Positions 18,078 to 27,770 of a stretch of 64,000 bases of DNA are shown piece after piece. A program made the translations under genes and the position numbers. The stretch comes from Mesorhizobium sp. (GTDB lineage Bacteria; Pseudomonadota; Alphaproteobacteria; Rhizobiales; Rhizobiaceae), in assembly GCA_019635735.1 (NCBI GenBank), contig JAHBYX010000001.1, forward strand, positions 558,001-622,000, read 5' to 3'. Position 1 is the first letter of the stretch; every line of letters begins with the position of its first letter. The notes beneath the pieces are model-generated. The model searched no databases and was not told the origin of the DNA. It worked only from the letters and a program-made list of their open reading frames with translations.

Positions 18078-18749
18078 TCAGGCCTTGAGCATGTAGCCCG
18101 CGCCGCGGACGGTATGCAGCAGCGGCTTGTCGAAACCCTTCTCGATCTTCGAGCGCAGCCGCGAGACATGCACGTCGATGACGTTGGTCTGCGGGTCGAA
18201 GTGATAGTCCCAGACGTTTTCGAGCAGCATCGTGCGGGTTACCACCTGTCCCGCGTGGCGCATCAGATATTCGAGCAGGCGGAATTCGCGCGGCTGCAGC
18301 GCGATCTCCTTGCCCGCGCGCTTCACTGCGTGGGCCAAGCGGTCGAGTTCGAGATCGCCGGCGCGGTAGGTCGTCTCGCTGTCGCGCGCGCTCGCCCGGC
18401 GTTTGAGAACCTCTACCCGCGCAAGCAGTTCCGAGAAGGCGTAGGGCTTGGTCAGGTAGTCGTCGCCGCCGGCGCGCAGGCCGGTCACCCGGTCGTCGAC
18501 CTCGCCGAGCGCCGAGAGGATCAGTACGGGCGTCTCGTTGCCCCGCGCCCTCAGGCCCGCGATCACCGAGAGCCCGTCGCGGCGGGGCAGCATGCGGTCG
18601 ATGACGAGGATGTCGTATTCGCCGGAATCGGCTAGGCTGAAGCCGGTCTCGCCGTCCCGCGCGACATGGGCGGTGTGGCCGGCCTCGGTCAGCGCCCGCT
18701 CCAGATATTCCGCCGCCTCGCGGTCGTCCTCGATCACCAGAATCTTCAT
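18078..18749 (-). CDS. OmpR-family response regulator
   Basis: A 223-residue regulator. The receiver domain (residues 1-117) has the acidic pocket (EDD at 7-9), phospho-acceptor Asp51 in DILVIDRMLP and the conserved lysine in YLTKPY. The OmpR/PhoB winged-helix domain (about 125-221) shows LQPREFRLLEYLMRHAG and DVHVSRLRSKI. The ATG at 18749 begins the receiver strand directly. It is followed after one base by its kinase gene and preceded, 156 bases away, by degP on the same strand. A regulator of periplasmic proteostasis is a reasonable guess but not shown by the sequence. Confidence 0.92.
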   Translation of the reverse strand: MKILVIEDDREAAEYLERALTEAGHTAHVARDGETGFSLADSGEYDILVIDRMLPRRDGLSVIAGLRARGNETPVLILSALGEVDDRVTGLRAGGDDYLTKPYAFSELLARVEVLKRRASARDSETTYRAGDLELDRLAHAVKRAGKEIALQPREFRLLEYLMRHAGQVVTRTMLLENVWDYHFDPQTNVIDVHVSRLRSKIEKGFDKPLLHTVRGAGYMLKA

Positions 18750-18905
18750 TGGATCACATATAGGCGATCTGTCGGGAAAACAGGACCGCCGAAAAGGCCG
18801 ACGGCGGGCGATTGGGGGGAGCCCGCCGTCCCGGTGGGAGTTACGGATAGCCCGCACCGGCCCAAATGCCGGCCGCTCCTCACAAGCGGCCGGCGTCTGG
18901 ATCAC

Positions 18906-20480
18906 TCAGCCGCGCACAACCGGCAGGGCGACGAAGCGGTTGGTCTGGTCGCGCATCACCTGGAAGAGCACCGCCTTGCGGCCGGCCTTCGAGGCTTCCT
19001 CGACCGCTTTCTCGACATCGGCGGCGCTTGCCACTTCCTTCGAGTTGACGGCGAGGATCACGTCGCCCGCCTGCATGCCGCGGTCGGCGGCCTCGCTGTC
19101 GGCCTCGACATCCGTGACCACGAGACCCTTGCCATCCTCGGCCTTGGTCACGGTCAGGCCGAAGCCTTCAAGCGTGCCGGTCTCCGGCGTCGCCTTGTCC
19201 GGGGTCGCGTCGGCGCGGTCCTTCGCACCCGGCAGGGTGCCGAGCTTGACGTCGAAGGTCTGCGCCTTGCCGTCGCGCCACACTTCGACCGCGACAGACT
19301 TGCCGGGATCGATATTGCCGATCAGCCGGGCGAGTTCGCGCGGCGAGGCGACCGGCTTCTTGTCGACCGAGACGATCACGTCGCCTGCCGCGATACCGAC
19401 CTCCTTGGCCGGACCGTCAGCCTGCGCCTCGCTCACCAGCGCACCGCGCGGCTTGTCGAGGCCGATCGATTCGGCGATCTCGTCGGTCACCGGCTGGATC
19501 TGGACGCCGAGCCAGCCGCGCTCGATGGAACCACCGTCCATCAACTTGGCGACGACGTCCTTGGCGGTCGAGGCAGGGATGGCAAAGGCGATGCCGACAT
19601 TGCCCCCCGACGGCGAGAAGATCGCCGTGTTGATGCCGACAACCTCGCCGTTGAGGTTGAAGGCCGGGCCGCCGGAATTGCCGCGATTCACCGCCGCGTC
19701 GATCTGGATGAAGTCGTCATAGGGACCGGCGCCGATGTCGCGGCCCCGGGCCGAGACGATGCCCGCCGTCACCGTGCCGCCGAGGCCGAACGGATTGCCG
19801 ACCGCGACGACCCAGTCGCCGACACGGATCTTCGAGTCGTCGGCGAAGGCGACATAGGTGAACTTGCGCTCGGCATCGACCTTCAACACGGCGAGGTCGG
19901 TGCGTTCGTCGGTGCCGACCAGCTTGGCGTCGAGTTCGTCGCCATTGTCCATGACGACCGTGTATTCGGCGCCGTCACGCACGACGTGGTCGTTGGTGAC
20001 GAGATAGCCGTCCTCGGAGATGAAGAAGCCCGACCCCTGCGACGACGGGCGCATCCGCTCGGCGCGGCGCTGCTGCCGCTCCTGGCGACGCTCCGAACGC
20101 GGACCTTCGGCGCCCGGGCCTTCACCGCGGAACTCGCGGAAGAAGCGCTTCAGCGGATGGTCGTTCGGCAGGTCATCGAAGCCGGGACCGCCGAAGAAGC
20201 CGCCGCCGGGGCCTTGGAACAGGGAACCCGGATTGTCGGAGGCCGGCTCTATGCGCGACTTGACGCGGACGCTCACGACGGCAGGCGACACCTTCTCGAC
20301 GACATCGGCGAAGCCGGGCGCCTGCGGGGCGTCGACGCGCACCGCCTCGGCGAAAACTGGAACAGTCACGCTGGTCACCGCGCCGACGCCGATCGCACCC
20401 GCGATCGCGAGCGAGGCAGCAGCGGCCAGCAGGCGCTTTCTCGTGGAACTGGAAGCGTTGGAAGTGGTCATCTCGATCAT
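18906..20480 (-). CDS. degP: Periplasmic serine protease DegP/MucD family
   Basis: A Do-type trypsin-like protease and chaperone that clears misfolded envelope proteins. The 524 residues start with a signal peptide (RKRLLAAAASLAIAGAIGVG). The catalytic triad is visible as His in TNDHVV (about 165), Asp in RTDLAVL (about 196) and Ser in NRGNSGGP (about 268). Two PDZ domains follow (about 300-385 and 420-515). Between residues 100 and 140 is a glutamine/arginine-rich insert, the LA-loop region. ATGs at 20480 and 20471 are both possible; the first follows AAAAGGAC closely. It lies 113 bases downstream of ccmH, the arrangement I know from other rhizobia. Confidence 0.94.
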   Translation of the reverse strand: MIEMTTSNASSSTRKRLLAAAASLAIAGAIGVGAVTSVTVPVFAEAVRVDAPQAPGFADVVEKVSPAVVSVRVKSRIEPASDNPGSLFQGPGGGFFGGPGFDDLPNDHPLKRFFREFRGEGPGAEGPRSERRQERQQRRAERMRPSSQGSGFFISEDGYLVTNDHVVRDGAEYTVVMDNGDELDAKLVGTDERTDLAVLKVDAERKFTYVAFADDSKIRVGDWVVAVGNPFGLGGTVTAGIVSARGRDIGAGPYDDFIQIDAAVNRGNSGGPAFNLNGEVVGINTAIFSPSGGNVGIAFAIPASTAKDVVAKLMDGGSIERGWLGVQIQPVTDEIAESIGLDKPRGALVSEAQADGPAKEVGIAAGDVIVSVDKKPVASPRELARLIGNIDPGKSVAVEVWRDGKAQTFDVKLGTLPGAKDRADATPDKATPETGTLEGFGLTVTKAEDGKGLVVTDVEADSEAADRGMQAGDVILAVNSKEVASAADVEKAVEEASKAGRKAVLFQVMRDQTNRFVALPVVRG

Positions 20481-20593
20481 GTCCTTTTCAATTTCGGGAT
20501 GCGCACTGCGCACCTTCGGACATGAGAAATAGGGGCCGTCACATTACGGCGTTCTTTCCGGGAAATGAAAGTTTCGTAATGTTGGCGGCCGGC

Positions 20594-21073
20594 CTAGGCT
20601 TCCCGCTTCAGCGCCTGGGCGAGCGCGGTCTTTTCCTCATCGCTCAGCGCCGCGATTTCTCCGACGGCAACGCGCCGTCGCCTCCTCGCCGCGACGATGA
20701 GATAGCCTCCCCCGATGGCGAGCAGCAGCACGGGAGTCCCCCACAGAAGCGCATTGCGCCAGTTGAACTCGGGCTTCAGCAGCACGAACTCGCCGTAACG
20801 CGAGACGACGTAGGCGATCACTTCTTCGTCCGTGTCGCCCGCGACCAGTCGCTGGCGCACCAGCACGCGCAGATCCTTGGCAAGGGCCGCGTCCGATTCG
20901 TCGATCGACTGGTTCTGGCAGATCATGCATCGCAGGCCGGCCGAGATCGCGCGGGCGCGGGCTTCGAGCGCCGGATCCGCGAGCACCTCGTCAGGCGTGA
21001 CGGAAAACGCAGTCCCGGGCTGCAACGCCAGAAACAGACCGACCAGCAGGGCAAGGATGCGCGGCAGCCTCAT
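20594..21073 (-). CDS. ccmH: Cytochrome c maturation protein CcmH/CycL
   Basis: A 159-residue periplasm-facing thiol protein of the c-type cytochrome haem lyase. It has a signal peptide (residues 1-23), the diagnostic motif [11 protein letters not shown] near residue 47, a three-helix domain and one C-terminal membrane helix (about 108-130). The cysteine pair keeps apocytochrome CxxCH reduced before haem attachment. The ATG at 21073 overlaps the ccmF stop as ATGA. The very long frame that runs to 22765 is ccmF read in the wrong phase and is not part of this protein. Last gene of cycHJKL. Confidence 0.95.
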   Translation of the reverse strand: MRLPRILALLVGLFLALQPGTAFSVTPDEVLADPALEARARAISAGLRCMICQNQSIDESDAALAKDLRVLVRQRLVAGDTDEEVIAYVVSRYGEFVLLKPEFNWRNALLWGTPVLLLAIGGGYLIVAARRRRRVAVGEIAALSDEEKTALAQALKREA

Positions 21074-23055
21074 TCGGCGGGCACTCCCGCCGCCGCCTTC
21101 ACCTTGCGCCGCGCCGGCGCCCCGATGCGCAGGCGCCGGTCGGCGAGCGACATCGTTCCGCCCGCCATCATCACCAGGGCGCCGAGCCAGATCAGCGTCA
21201 CCAGCGGCTTGTGCCAGACGCGCACGACCGTCCCGCCATTGGCCGCAGGATCGCCGAGCGAGACATAGACCTGACTGAACCCACGTGTAGCGATCCCGGC
21301 CTCGGTGGTCGGCATCTGGCGCGCGGTGTAGACGCGTTTGGAGGAGATCACCTCGCCGAGGTCGCGTCCGGCTTCCGTCGCGAGAGCGAAGTAAGCGCGG
21401 TCTTCGGTGTAGTTCGGCCCGCGCACCGGCTCCATCCGGTCGAAGGTCAGGACATAGCCGGAGATGTCCACCGTGTCGCCCGGCTTCATCGCGACGATCC
21501 GCTCCGCCTGCAGCGCCGTGACGCTGACGATGCCGAGCGCGGTCAGCCCCAGGCCGAAATGCGCGAGCGCCGTGCCAAACACGGAACGCGGCAGGCCGGC
21601 GAAGCGGCGCAGCGCCACCGAAGGGGCAACGCTGCCGATCCCGGCGCGAAGGACGAGGTCGGTCACAGCGCCGATCAGCAGCCAGGCCGCCAGTCCGAAA
21701 CCGACCGCGGCGAACGCGGTGACCCCATCGACGAACAGCAGTGCGACAAGGCCGGCGAGCAGGGCCCCACCCGCGGCCGCGAACAGCCTCTGCCCGGCGG
21801 CGGCGAGATCGCCGCGCTTCCATGCCAGCAGCGGTCCGAACGGCATGGCGATCATCAGCGGAACCATCAGCGCGCCGAAGGTCAGGTTGAAGAAGGGCGC
21901 GCCGACCGAGATCTTCTCGCCGGTGACCGCTTCCAACGCCAGCGGATAGAGCGTGCCGACGAACACCGTCGCGGTCGCCGTCGTCAGGAACAGGTTGTTC
22001 AGCACCAGCGCGCCTTCGCGTGAGATCGGCTGGAACAGGCCGCCGGGCTGCAGCGACTGCGCCCGGAACGCGAACAGCGACAGCGAACCGCCGACGAAGA
22101 AGGCAAGCAGCGCCAGGATGAACACGCCGCGCGTCGGATCGGTGGCGAAAGCGTGCACCGAGGTCAGCACACCCGAGCGCACCAGGAAGGTGCCCAGCAG
22201 CGACAGCGAAAACGCCAGCAGGGCAAGCAGGATCGTCCAGATCTTCAGCGCCTCGCGCCGCTCCATCACGATCGCCGAGTGCAGGAGCGCCGTGCCGGCG
22301 AGCCACGGCATGAAGGAGGCGTTTTCCACCGGATCCCAGAACCAGAACCCGCCCCAGCCCAGTTCGTAATAGGCCCAGTAGGAGCCCATTGCGATGCCGC
22401 CGGTGAGGAAGATCCAGGCGGCGAGCGTCCAGGGCCGCACCCAGCGCGCCCAGGCGGCGTCGATGCGGCCTTCGATCAGCGCCGCGACCGCGAAGGAGAA
22501 GCAGACCGAGAAGCCGACATAGCCGAGATAAAGCAGCGGCGGATGGATGGCGAGGCCGACGTCCTGCAGTACCGGATTGAGGTCGCTGCCCTCGATCGGA
22601 GCCAGCACAAGCCGCACGAAGGGGTTGGAGGTCGACAGCACGAACAGGAAGAAGGCCGCGCCGATCAACCCCTGCACGGCGATCACATCGGCTTTCAGCA
22701 CGGGCGGCAGGTTGCGCCCGAAAGCCGCGACCAGGGCGCCGAAGAAGGTCAGGATCAGCACCCACAGCAGCATGGAGCCTTCGTGGTTCCCCCAGGTGCC
22801 GGTGATCTTGTAGAGGAGCGGCTTGGCCGAATGGGAATTCTCCCAGACGTTCAGCACCGAGAAGTCCGACTGCACATAGGCCGCGACCAGTGCGAGGAAG
22901 GACAGCGCGGTCATCGCGAAGGCGGTGATCGCCACCGGCCCGCCCACCGCCATCAGCCGGTCCTGGCGCGTCCGCGCGCCGATGAAAGGCAGCGCCGCCT
23001 GCACGAGGCTCAGCGCGAAGGCGAGAACGAGGGCGAAATGTCCGATCTCGACCAT
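21070..23055 (-). CDS. ccmF: Haem lyase subunit CcmF/CycK
   Basis: A 661-residue inner-membrane protein with about 15 helices. It carries the tryptophan-rich WWD haem-handling motif, [18 protein letters not shown], near residue 236, flanked by histidines expected to ligate haem. It takes haem from holo-CcmE and, with CcmH and CcmI, attaches it to apocytochrome c. The start at 23055 lies six bases after the ccmE stop. The length fits the family. Confidence 0.97.
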   Translation of the reverse strand: MVEIGHFALVLAFALSLVQAALPFIGARTRQDRLMAVGGPVAITAFAMTALSFLALVAAYVQSDFSVLNVWENSHSAKPLLYKITGTWGNHEGSMLLWVLILTFFGALVAAFGRNLPPVLKADVIAVQGLIGAAFFLFVLSTSNPFVRLVLAPIEGSDLNPVLQDVGLAIHPPLLYLGYVGFSVCFSFAVAALIEGRIDAAWARWVRPWTLAAWIFLTGGIAMGSYWAYYELGWGGFWFWDPVENASFMPWLAGTALLHSAIVMERREALKIWTILLALLAFSLSLLGTFLVRSGVLTSVHAFATDPTRGVFILALLAFFVGGSLSLFAFRAQSLQPGGLFQPISREGALVLNNLFLTTATATVFVGTLYPLALEAVTGEKISVGAPFFNLTFGALMVPLMIAMPFGPLLAWKRGDLAAAGQRLFAAAGGALLAGLVALLFVDGVTAFAAVGFGLAAWLLIGAVTDLVLRAGIGSVAPSVALRRFAGLPRSVFGTALAHFGLGLTALGIVSVTALQAERIVAMKPGDTVDISGYVLTFDRMEPVRGPNYTEDRAYFALATEAGRDLGEVISSKRVYTARQMPTTEAGIATRGFSQVYVSLGDPAANGGTVVRVWHKPLVTLIWLGALVMMAGGTMSLADRRLRIGAPARRKVKAAAGVPAE

Positions 23056-23061
23056 GCCTGC

Positions 23062-23505
23062 TCAGCCCCCGTCTTTTTCCTGCCAGACGCCCTTTTCCTT
23101 GAGGCTGTCGGCAACTTCCTTCGGCATGTAGGTCTCGTCGTGCTTGGCCAGCACGCTGTCGGCGACGAAGTTGCCCGCCGGGTCGAAGGCACCCTCGGTG
23201 ATCACCCCCTGCTCCTCGCGGAAGAGATCCGGTAGGAGGCCATTGTAGACAACCTTGATCGTCTTTTCCTGGTCGGTCACGGCGAACGCGACCTCGGTCC
23301 CCTGCCCGCGCTGGATCGACCCTTTCTCCACCAGTCCGCCGAGGCGGATGCGCTGGCCGGGCTCGACCGGCTTCGCCGACAGATCGCTCGGCATGTAGAA
23401 ATAGGAGGTGCGCTGGCCGAGCGCGTAGAAGGTCAGCGTGGTTGCACCGCCGAGGAACACCAGCGCTCCCGCAATCACCGCCAGCCGCTTCTGCTTTCTG
23501 GTCAT
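23062..23505 (-). CDS. ccmE: Haem chaperone CcmE/CycJ
   Basis: A 147-residue membrane-anchored periplasmic protein that binds haem covalently and delivers it to CcmF. It has one N-terminal helix (about residues 8-29), an OB-fold beta-barrel, and the haem-attaching histidine in [11 protein letters not shown] near residue 124. The ATG at 23505 overlaps the ccmI stop as ATGA, which settles the start; the frame upstream of it is ccmI sequence in another phase. Confidence 0.96.
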   Translation of the reverse strand: MTRKQKRLAVIAGALVFLGGATTLTFYALGQRTSYFYMPSDLSAKPVEPGQRIRLGGLVEKGSIQRGQGTEVAFAVTDQEKTIKVVYNGLLPDLFREEQGVITEGAFDPAGNFVADSVLAKHDETYMPKEVADSLKEKGVWQEKDGG

Positions 23506-24632
23506 CCGTCCACCTTCACGCCAAGCTCGGCCGCAAACGCGCTCACCTGGTCCTTCTTGTCGCCTTCCAGGCCGGCAAGGGCGCGCGCGAGCGCCGCCTT
23601 CGCATCGTCCGCCCGGCCCAACACCACGTATGAACGAATGAGACGCTGCCATCCTTCCACATCGTCGGGATTGGCGCGCAGTTTCTCGTCAAGCCCGGCG
23701 ACCATGCTCTCGATCATCTGCTGGCGGTCCTGCGGTGTCATCTCCTGCGCGGCGGTCACGTCATCGACATTCGGGCCCTTTGCGACGGGCGCCTCGAGCC
23801 TGGCCTTCGCCTCCGCGATCGCGCGGTCGACCGGCTCATGCCAGGGCGAATCCGCCGCAAGCGCCAGCTTCATCTGTTGCCAGGCGTCTGCGGCTTCAGC
23901 GAGCTTGCCTTCCTGCGCCAGTCCGCTCGCCAGCAGGAAGCGGGACTTCGGCTCGTTCGGGTCCTTCGCCAGCGCGCGCTCGAAGGCCGCGCGCGCGTCT
24001 GCCGTCACCACCCCGCCGGCCGCTGCCGCGATCGCTTCGCCAAGCGCGCTCTCGCGCTGCGCGCTCGATCCCGCGATGCGGATGGCGTTGCGCCAGGCGG
24101 TCGCGGCGTCGGCGAAGCGCTGCTGGCGCATATAGACCGGGCCCAGGATTTCCCAGCCGCGGGCGTCGTCCGGATTGTCGGCGAGATGCTTCTCCGCCCG
24201 CGCTATGAGCTCGTCGATGCTGCTTTCGGCGGGATTGCGCGCCATGCGCTGCGCCAGGGGTTCGCCGGGCACGCCCGGGGCACCGATCGCGCTGTAGAGG
24301 CCCCAACTGACGAGCGGGACGAGCAACACGCCCGCGAGCCCGGCCAGACGCACGACACCGCCCGATCCAGCCTTGCGCGCCGCCTGCCCGTCCGAATCGG
24401 CCTTCAGCAGTCGGCGCGCGATCTCGACCTTGGCCTGCTCCGCCTGCGAGGCCTCGATGACGCCGCGCGCGGCATCGCGCTCGACCTCCTGCAACTGGTC
24501 GCGATAGACCTCGATGTCATGGCGGCCGGCGGGTTCCGTGCCCGCTGCCTTGCGCGTCAACGGCACGAGCACCGCCAGTGAGGCGGCGAGCGTCAGCGCG
24601 GCGGCGGCGATCCAGAACAACATGGGCACCAT
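23502..24632 (-). CDS. ccmI: Cytochrome c maturation subunit CcmI/CycH
   Basis: A 376-residue inner-membrane protein that brings apocytochrome to the CcmFH lyase. Two helices (about residues 4-23 and 96-115) surround a cytoplasmic loop with a leucine-zipper-like segment ([20 protein letters not shown]). The C-terminal periplasmic part (about 130-375) is a series of TPR repeats ([22 protein letters not shown], split over two helices, and [22 protein letters not shown]). Start ATG 24632 or the ATG at 24623; the ribosome site is weak for both. First gene of cycHJKL. Confidence 0.93.
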   Translation of the reverse strand: MVPMLFWIAAAALTLAASLAVLVPLTRKAAGTEPAGRHDIEVYRDQLQEVERDAARGVIEASQAEQAKVEIARRLLKADSDGQAARKAGSGGVVRLAGLAGVLLVPLVSWGLYSAIGAPGVPGEPLAQRMARNPAESSIDELIARAEKHLADNPDDARGWEILGPVYMRQQRFADAATAWRNAIRIAGSSAQRESALGEAIAAAAGGVVTADARAAFERALAKDPNEPKSRFLLASGLAQEGKLAEAADAWQQMKLALAADSPWHEPVDRAIAEAKARLEAPVAKGPNVDDVTAAQEMTPQDRQQMIESMVAGLDEKLRANPDDVEGWQRLIRSYVVLGRADDAKAALARALAGLEGDKKDQVSAFAAELGVKVDG

Positions 24633-24756
24633 TTAGACGCCGCCCTTGCCCCTGCCAACAGCGACGGGATGCGGCTTATTGCCGGTAGTGGCCGGCGATG
24701 ATGTCCTATTGCAGGCGGAAGGCGCGATGCCCTTGATTTCCGTCAAGGAGCAGCCG

Positions 24757-25197
24757 TCAGGTCAGCGGCGTCCAGCTTCCGTCCGGGTTGCGGCAGGCCG
24801 TGCCCCGGGCGACGTTCTGCGCCGTGCCGACGCTGACCGTATGCGTATACTGGCGGCAATCCTGCGAGCCGACGCGGTAGGGCTGCGCCGCCACCACCTC
24901 GCCGAAGCGTCCGGAGGCCCTGTCGCCCCACGTCACCTTCTGGCCGACCGGGGAGTATTCGAGCGCGCGGTATTCGGCCTCGAGCGCCTGCACCTTCTCG
25001 CTGCTCGACAGTCCCGCGCCGGCATTGCCGCCGACCAGCCCGCCCGCCATCGCCTTGATGATCGCCTGGCCGGCCGGCTGCGCGGAAGGCCGGGTCGGCT
25101 GGCCGGCGAAGCCGGTGACGCCCGATGCGCCGGGATTGGTCGTCGCGCATCCGCCCAGCGAAAGGGCCACGGCGACGATGACTGCCGATCTCTTCAT
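24757..25197 (-). CDS. Outer-membrane lipoprotein, Rickettsia 17-kDa/RT0821-like
   Basis: A 146-residue lipoprotein. The signal peptide ends in the lipobox LGGC, so the cysteine near residue 17 should be acylated. Residues 45-62 are a glycine-rich stretch (AIIKAMAGGLVGGNAGAGL) of the 17-kDa-antigen type. The C-terminal domain (about 80-146) has the paired-cysteine pattern QDCRQYTHTV ... ACRNPDGSW, known from RT0821/Lpp0805-like surface proteins. The ATG at 25197 starts the signal peptide directly; ten further upstream residues are not plausible. It lies between feuQ and ccmI on the same strand. Structural or envelope-stability role inferred. Confidence 0.82.
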   Translation of the reverse strand: MKRSAVIVAVALSLGGCATTNPGASGVTGFAGQPTRPSAQPAGQAIIKAMAGGLVGGNAGAGLSSSEKVQALEAEYRALEYSPVGQKVTWGDRASGRFGEVVAAQPYRVGSQDCRQYTHTVSVGTAQNVARGTACRNPDGSWTPLT

Positions 25198-25284
25198 TCC
25201 ATCCGGTCCTGATGCGTCCGCGGCCAAGCGCGGAAGTTACGGGAGCCCCCTAAGGGCTTTGTTTGGCCTAATTTTGTCCCGCTG

Positions 25285-26649
25285 TCATGCGGCTTTTCGC
25301 AGTTGCACAACGGCGCGGAGCCCGCCGAGTTCCGAGCGCTCGAGCCTGAGCGTGCCGCCATATTCGGCGACCAGGTCCGAAACGATGGCGAGACCGAGAC
25401 CAGTCCCCGGTTTCGATTCGTCCAGCCGCCGGCCGCGCTTCAGCGCCTCTCGCGCCTGTTCCTCGGGAATTCCCGGCCCATCGTCCTCGATCGTCATGAC
25501 GAAACTCTCGCCGGACTCGTCGGCGGCGAGCGTCACACCCACCTGCGCCCTGCCCCACTTCATCGCGTTCTCGAGCAGGTTGCCGGCGATCTCCTCCAGA
25601 TCCTCGCGCTCGCCTGCGAACACGATGTCGTCATCGGGGTGCTCGAAGGCGACGTCGATCTTCGGGTTGAGCTTGGCCATCACCCTGGTCATCCGCTCCA
25701 GCACCGGCACCACCGGCGCGCGGAAGACCACGCTCTCGCGCTGGGCTGCGATGCGTGCACGCTGCAGATAGTGGTCGATCTGCTGTTTCATCGCACCGGT
25801 CTGCTCGGAAATCAGCCGGCCCTTGGCGCCGCCGATTGCCCTGCCCTCGTTGGTCAGCACCGCCAGCGGCGTCTTCAGCGAATGCGCCAGATTGCCGACC
25901 TGCGTGCGCGAGCGCTCGAGGATACGGCGGTTGTTCTCGATCAGCGCGTTGGTCTCGTTGGCGAGCGGCTCGATCTCGGCCGGAAAGGTGCCGTCCAGGC
26001 GCTTGGCCGTACCCTCGCGCACGCTCGACAGCGCCTCGCGCACGCGCCCCAGCGGCCTCAGCCCCAGCCAGATCGCGGCGGCGTTGATGGCGATCATGCC
26101 GGCGCCGAACAGCGCCAGGTAGGTGTAGAGCTGCTGGTTGAAGAATGAGATCTCGGCATTGAGATCGTCGAGATTGCCCATCACGCGATAGCGCGCGATG
26201 CGGTCGGTCGCGCCCAGCACCACTTCGGTTTCGAGCACGGCGAGGTTCTGGCCGTTCGGCCCGGTCGCCGTATAGCGGCGCTGGAAACCCGAACCGAAGG
26301 GCACCTCGTTCGTGGAGGGAGACGGAATCGTCGCCTGCAGCGAGGCCGAGCGCTGCTCGCCCGCCAGGCCGGCCGATTGTGGCTCGACCGACCAGTACCA
26401 GCCAGAATCCGGCGTGAGGTAGCGTTCGTCTCCCAGCTCGGGCGCGCCGGTCAGCTGGCCGTCCTCGCCCGCTCCGACCGAAGCCACGAGATTGAACAGG
26501 TTGGCCGAAAGCAGGCTGTCGAAGCCGCGCTCGCTCGCCTCGCGGAACAGCGTCGAGACGACGGTGGCGATCAACACCAGCGCCACGATCGCCCAGATGG
26601 TCGAGAAGGTGATGACACGCGCGGCGAGCGATTTCGGCAGCCAGTTCAT
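25285..26649 (-). CDS. feuQ: Sensor histidine kinase FeuQ-like
   Basis: A 454-residue inner-membrane kinase of the PhoQ-like group. Membrane helices lie at about residues 11-33 and 175-197, with a 140-residue periplasmic sensor between them. HAMP follows, then HisKA with GNLAHSLKTPL (acceptor histidine near 255) and HATPase with NLLENAMKWG, DDGPGIP and GLGLAIV. It sits 46 bases after the regulator gene and downstream of a small exported protein gene, the feuNPQ order described in Sinorhizobium, where FeuQ controls FeuP and periplasmic cyclic glucan export genes. Identity as FeuQ rests on order and type and is likely but not proven. Confidence 0.8.
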   Translation of the reverse strand: MNWLPKSLAARVITFSTIWAIVALVLIATVVSTLFREASERGFDSLLSANLFNLVASVGAGEDGQLTGAPELGDERYLTPDSGWYWSVEPQSAGLAGEQRSASLQATIPSPSTNEVPFGSGFQRRYTATGPNGQNLAVLETEVVLGATDRIARYRVMGNLDDLNAEISFFNQQLYTYLALFGAGMIAINAAAIWLGLRPLGRVREALSSVREGTAKRLDGTFPAEIEPLANETNALIENNRRILERSRTQVGNLAHSLKTPLAVLTNEGRAIGGAKGRLISEQTGAMKQQIDHYLQRARIAAQRESVVFRAPVVPVLERMTRVMAKLNPKIDVAFEHPDDDIVFAGEREDLEEIAGNLLENAMKWGRAQVGVTLAADESGESFVMTIEDDGPGIPEEQAREALKRGRRLDESKPGTGLGLAIVSDLVAEYGGTLRLERSELGGLRAVVQLRKAA

Positions 26650-26695
26650 CGGCCGCCCCGCGCCTTCGCAAGATCAGTGCCTGGGATCCGCCCGC

Positions 26696-27361
26696 TCACG
26701 CATCGGGCTCGCGCAGGCGGTAGCCCATGCCGCGCACGGTTTCGATCATGTCGATGCCCATCTTCTTGCGCAGGCGGCCGACGAAGACCTCGATCGTGTT
26801 GGAATCGCGGTCGAAATCCTGGTCGTAGAGGTGCTCGACCAGTTCGGTGCGCGACACGACCTTGCCGGCATGGTGCATCAGGTAGGCGAGCAAGCGGAAC
26901 TCGTGCGAGGTAAGCTTCAGCGGCTTGCCGTCGACGTCCGCCTTGGAAGCGGCTGTGTCGAGCCTCACCGGCCCGCAGACCAGTTCGGACGAGGCATGCC
27001 CCGCGGCGCGGCGGATAAGCGCGCGGATGCGCGCCAGCACTTCCTCGATATGGAACGGCTTGGTGACGTAGTCGTCGGCGCCGGCGTCGATGCCGGCGAC
27101 CTTGTCGCTCCAGCGGTCGCGGGCGGTCAGCATCAGCACCGGCATCTTGCGCCCGGCGCGGCGCCATTTCTCCATCACCGAAATGCCGTCCATCTGCGGC
27201 AGGCCGATGTCGAGCACGACCGCATCGTAGGGTTCGGTATCGCCGAGGAAATGTCCCTCCTCGCCGTCATAGGCGCGGTCGACGACATAGCCTGCATCGA
27301 CCAGCGCTTCGGCGAGCTGGCGGTTCAGCTCCTTGTCATCCTCGACGACGAGAATTCGCAT
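26696..27361 (-). CDS. feuP: Response regulator FeuP-like (OmpR family)
   Basis: A 221-residue regulator. The receiver domain (1-117) has acidic residues EDD 7-9, phospho-acceptor Asp51 in AVVLDIGLP, and the lysine in YVTKPFH. The winged helix (about 125-218) has LTSHEFRLLAYLMHHAG and EVFVGRLRKKMG, close to PhoP-type regulators. The ATG at 27361 starts the first receiver strand. In rhizobia FeuP activates ndvA, the cyclic glucan exporter, and was first linked to iron uptake. A strong stem-loop precedes this gene and may lower its expression relative to the upstream small gene. Confidence 0.82.
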   Translation of the reverse strand: MRILVVEDDKELNRQLAEALVDAGYVVDRAYDGEEGHFLGDTEPYDAVVLDIGLPQMDGISVMEKWRRAGRKMPVLMLTARDRWSDKVAGIDAGADDYVTKPFHIEEVLARIRALIRRAAGHASSELVCGPVRLDTAASKADVDGKPLKLTSHEFRLLAYLMHHAGKVVSRTELVEHLYDQDFDRDSNTIEVFVGRLRKKMGIDMIETVRGMGYRLREPDA

Positions 27362-27387
27362 TCGACCCCCTCTGGCATTTTCTCGGA

Positions 27388-27432
27388 CCGTGCGTCCCGG
27401 CGCCGCTCCTTCGGCGGCGGCCGGAAGCACGG
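27388..27432 (-). promoter_or_regulatory. Strong stem-loop between feuN-like gene and feuP
   Basis: Outer arms CCGTGC/GCACGG (27388-27393, 27427-27432), then CCGG/CCGG and an inner CGCCGC/GCGGCG stem with a seven-base loop give about 16 base pairs, almost all G-C. It begins two bases after the stop of the small exported protein gene and ends 26 bases before the feuP start. No U-run follows on the transcribed strand, so it is more likely an mRNA stabiliser, partial attenuator or processing site than a full terminator. Confidence 0.55.
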
Positions 27433-27434
27433 TC

Positions 27435-27722
27435 TCAATTCGCCGGCACGACCACTTCGATGCGTTCGCCGCGCTGGCCGTTCTTGCCCTGCACCACGAT
27501 GACGACGACGCAGACCTGCTGGCCGCCGCGGTTCTGCAGCGAGCCGCGCGCCTTGCCGCCATATTGCGCCGCCATCTGCTGCGCGATCGCGTTGCAATTG
27601 GCGGCGACCGGCTGGGCCAGCGTCGGCGCATGGAGAGGCACGGCCGCCGGGCCGGCAAACGCCGCCGGGGCCGATGCGAGCAGCGCGACCACGGCGCGCC
27701 TGAGGGTGAGAAGAATGTTCAT
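27435..27722 (-). CDS. feuN: Small periplasmic protein, FeuN-like
   Basis: A 95-residue protein with a signal peptide (about residues 1-23, cut after AFAG) and a short mature domain carrying two cysteines (ANCNAIAQQ and QQVCVVV), likely a disulfide. It is first in line with the FeuP/FeuQ-like pair. In Sinorhizobium meliloti a small periplasmic protein, FeuN, encoded just upstream of feuP, binds the sensor part of FeuQ and holds it inactive. Size, export and position fit this one. I infer the name from position, not from recognised sequence identity. No strong ribosome site is seen before the ATG at 27722. Confidence 0.62.
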   Translation of the reverse strand: MNILLTLRRAVVALLASAPAAFAGPAAVPLHAPTLAQPVAANCNAIAQQMAAQYGGKARGSLQNRGGQQVCVVVIVVQGKNGQRGERIEVVVPAN

Positions 27723-27770
27723 GGAGCGCGTTCTAGCGCAGATCGGCTGAACGGGGAATGAATGGGAAAT

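Noticed and set aside
20594-22765. Very long leftward frame that includes ccmH at its end
   Set aside because: Its first 560 codons lie within ccmF in another phase and are Arg/Ala-rich without structure. Only the part from 21073 is a real gene.
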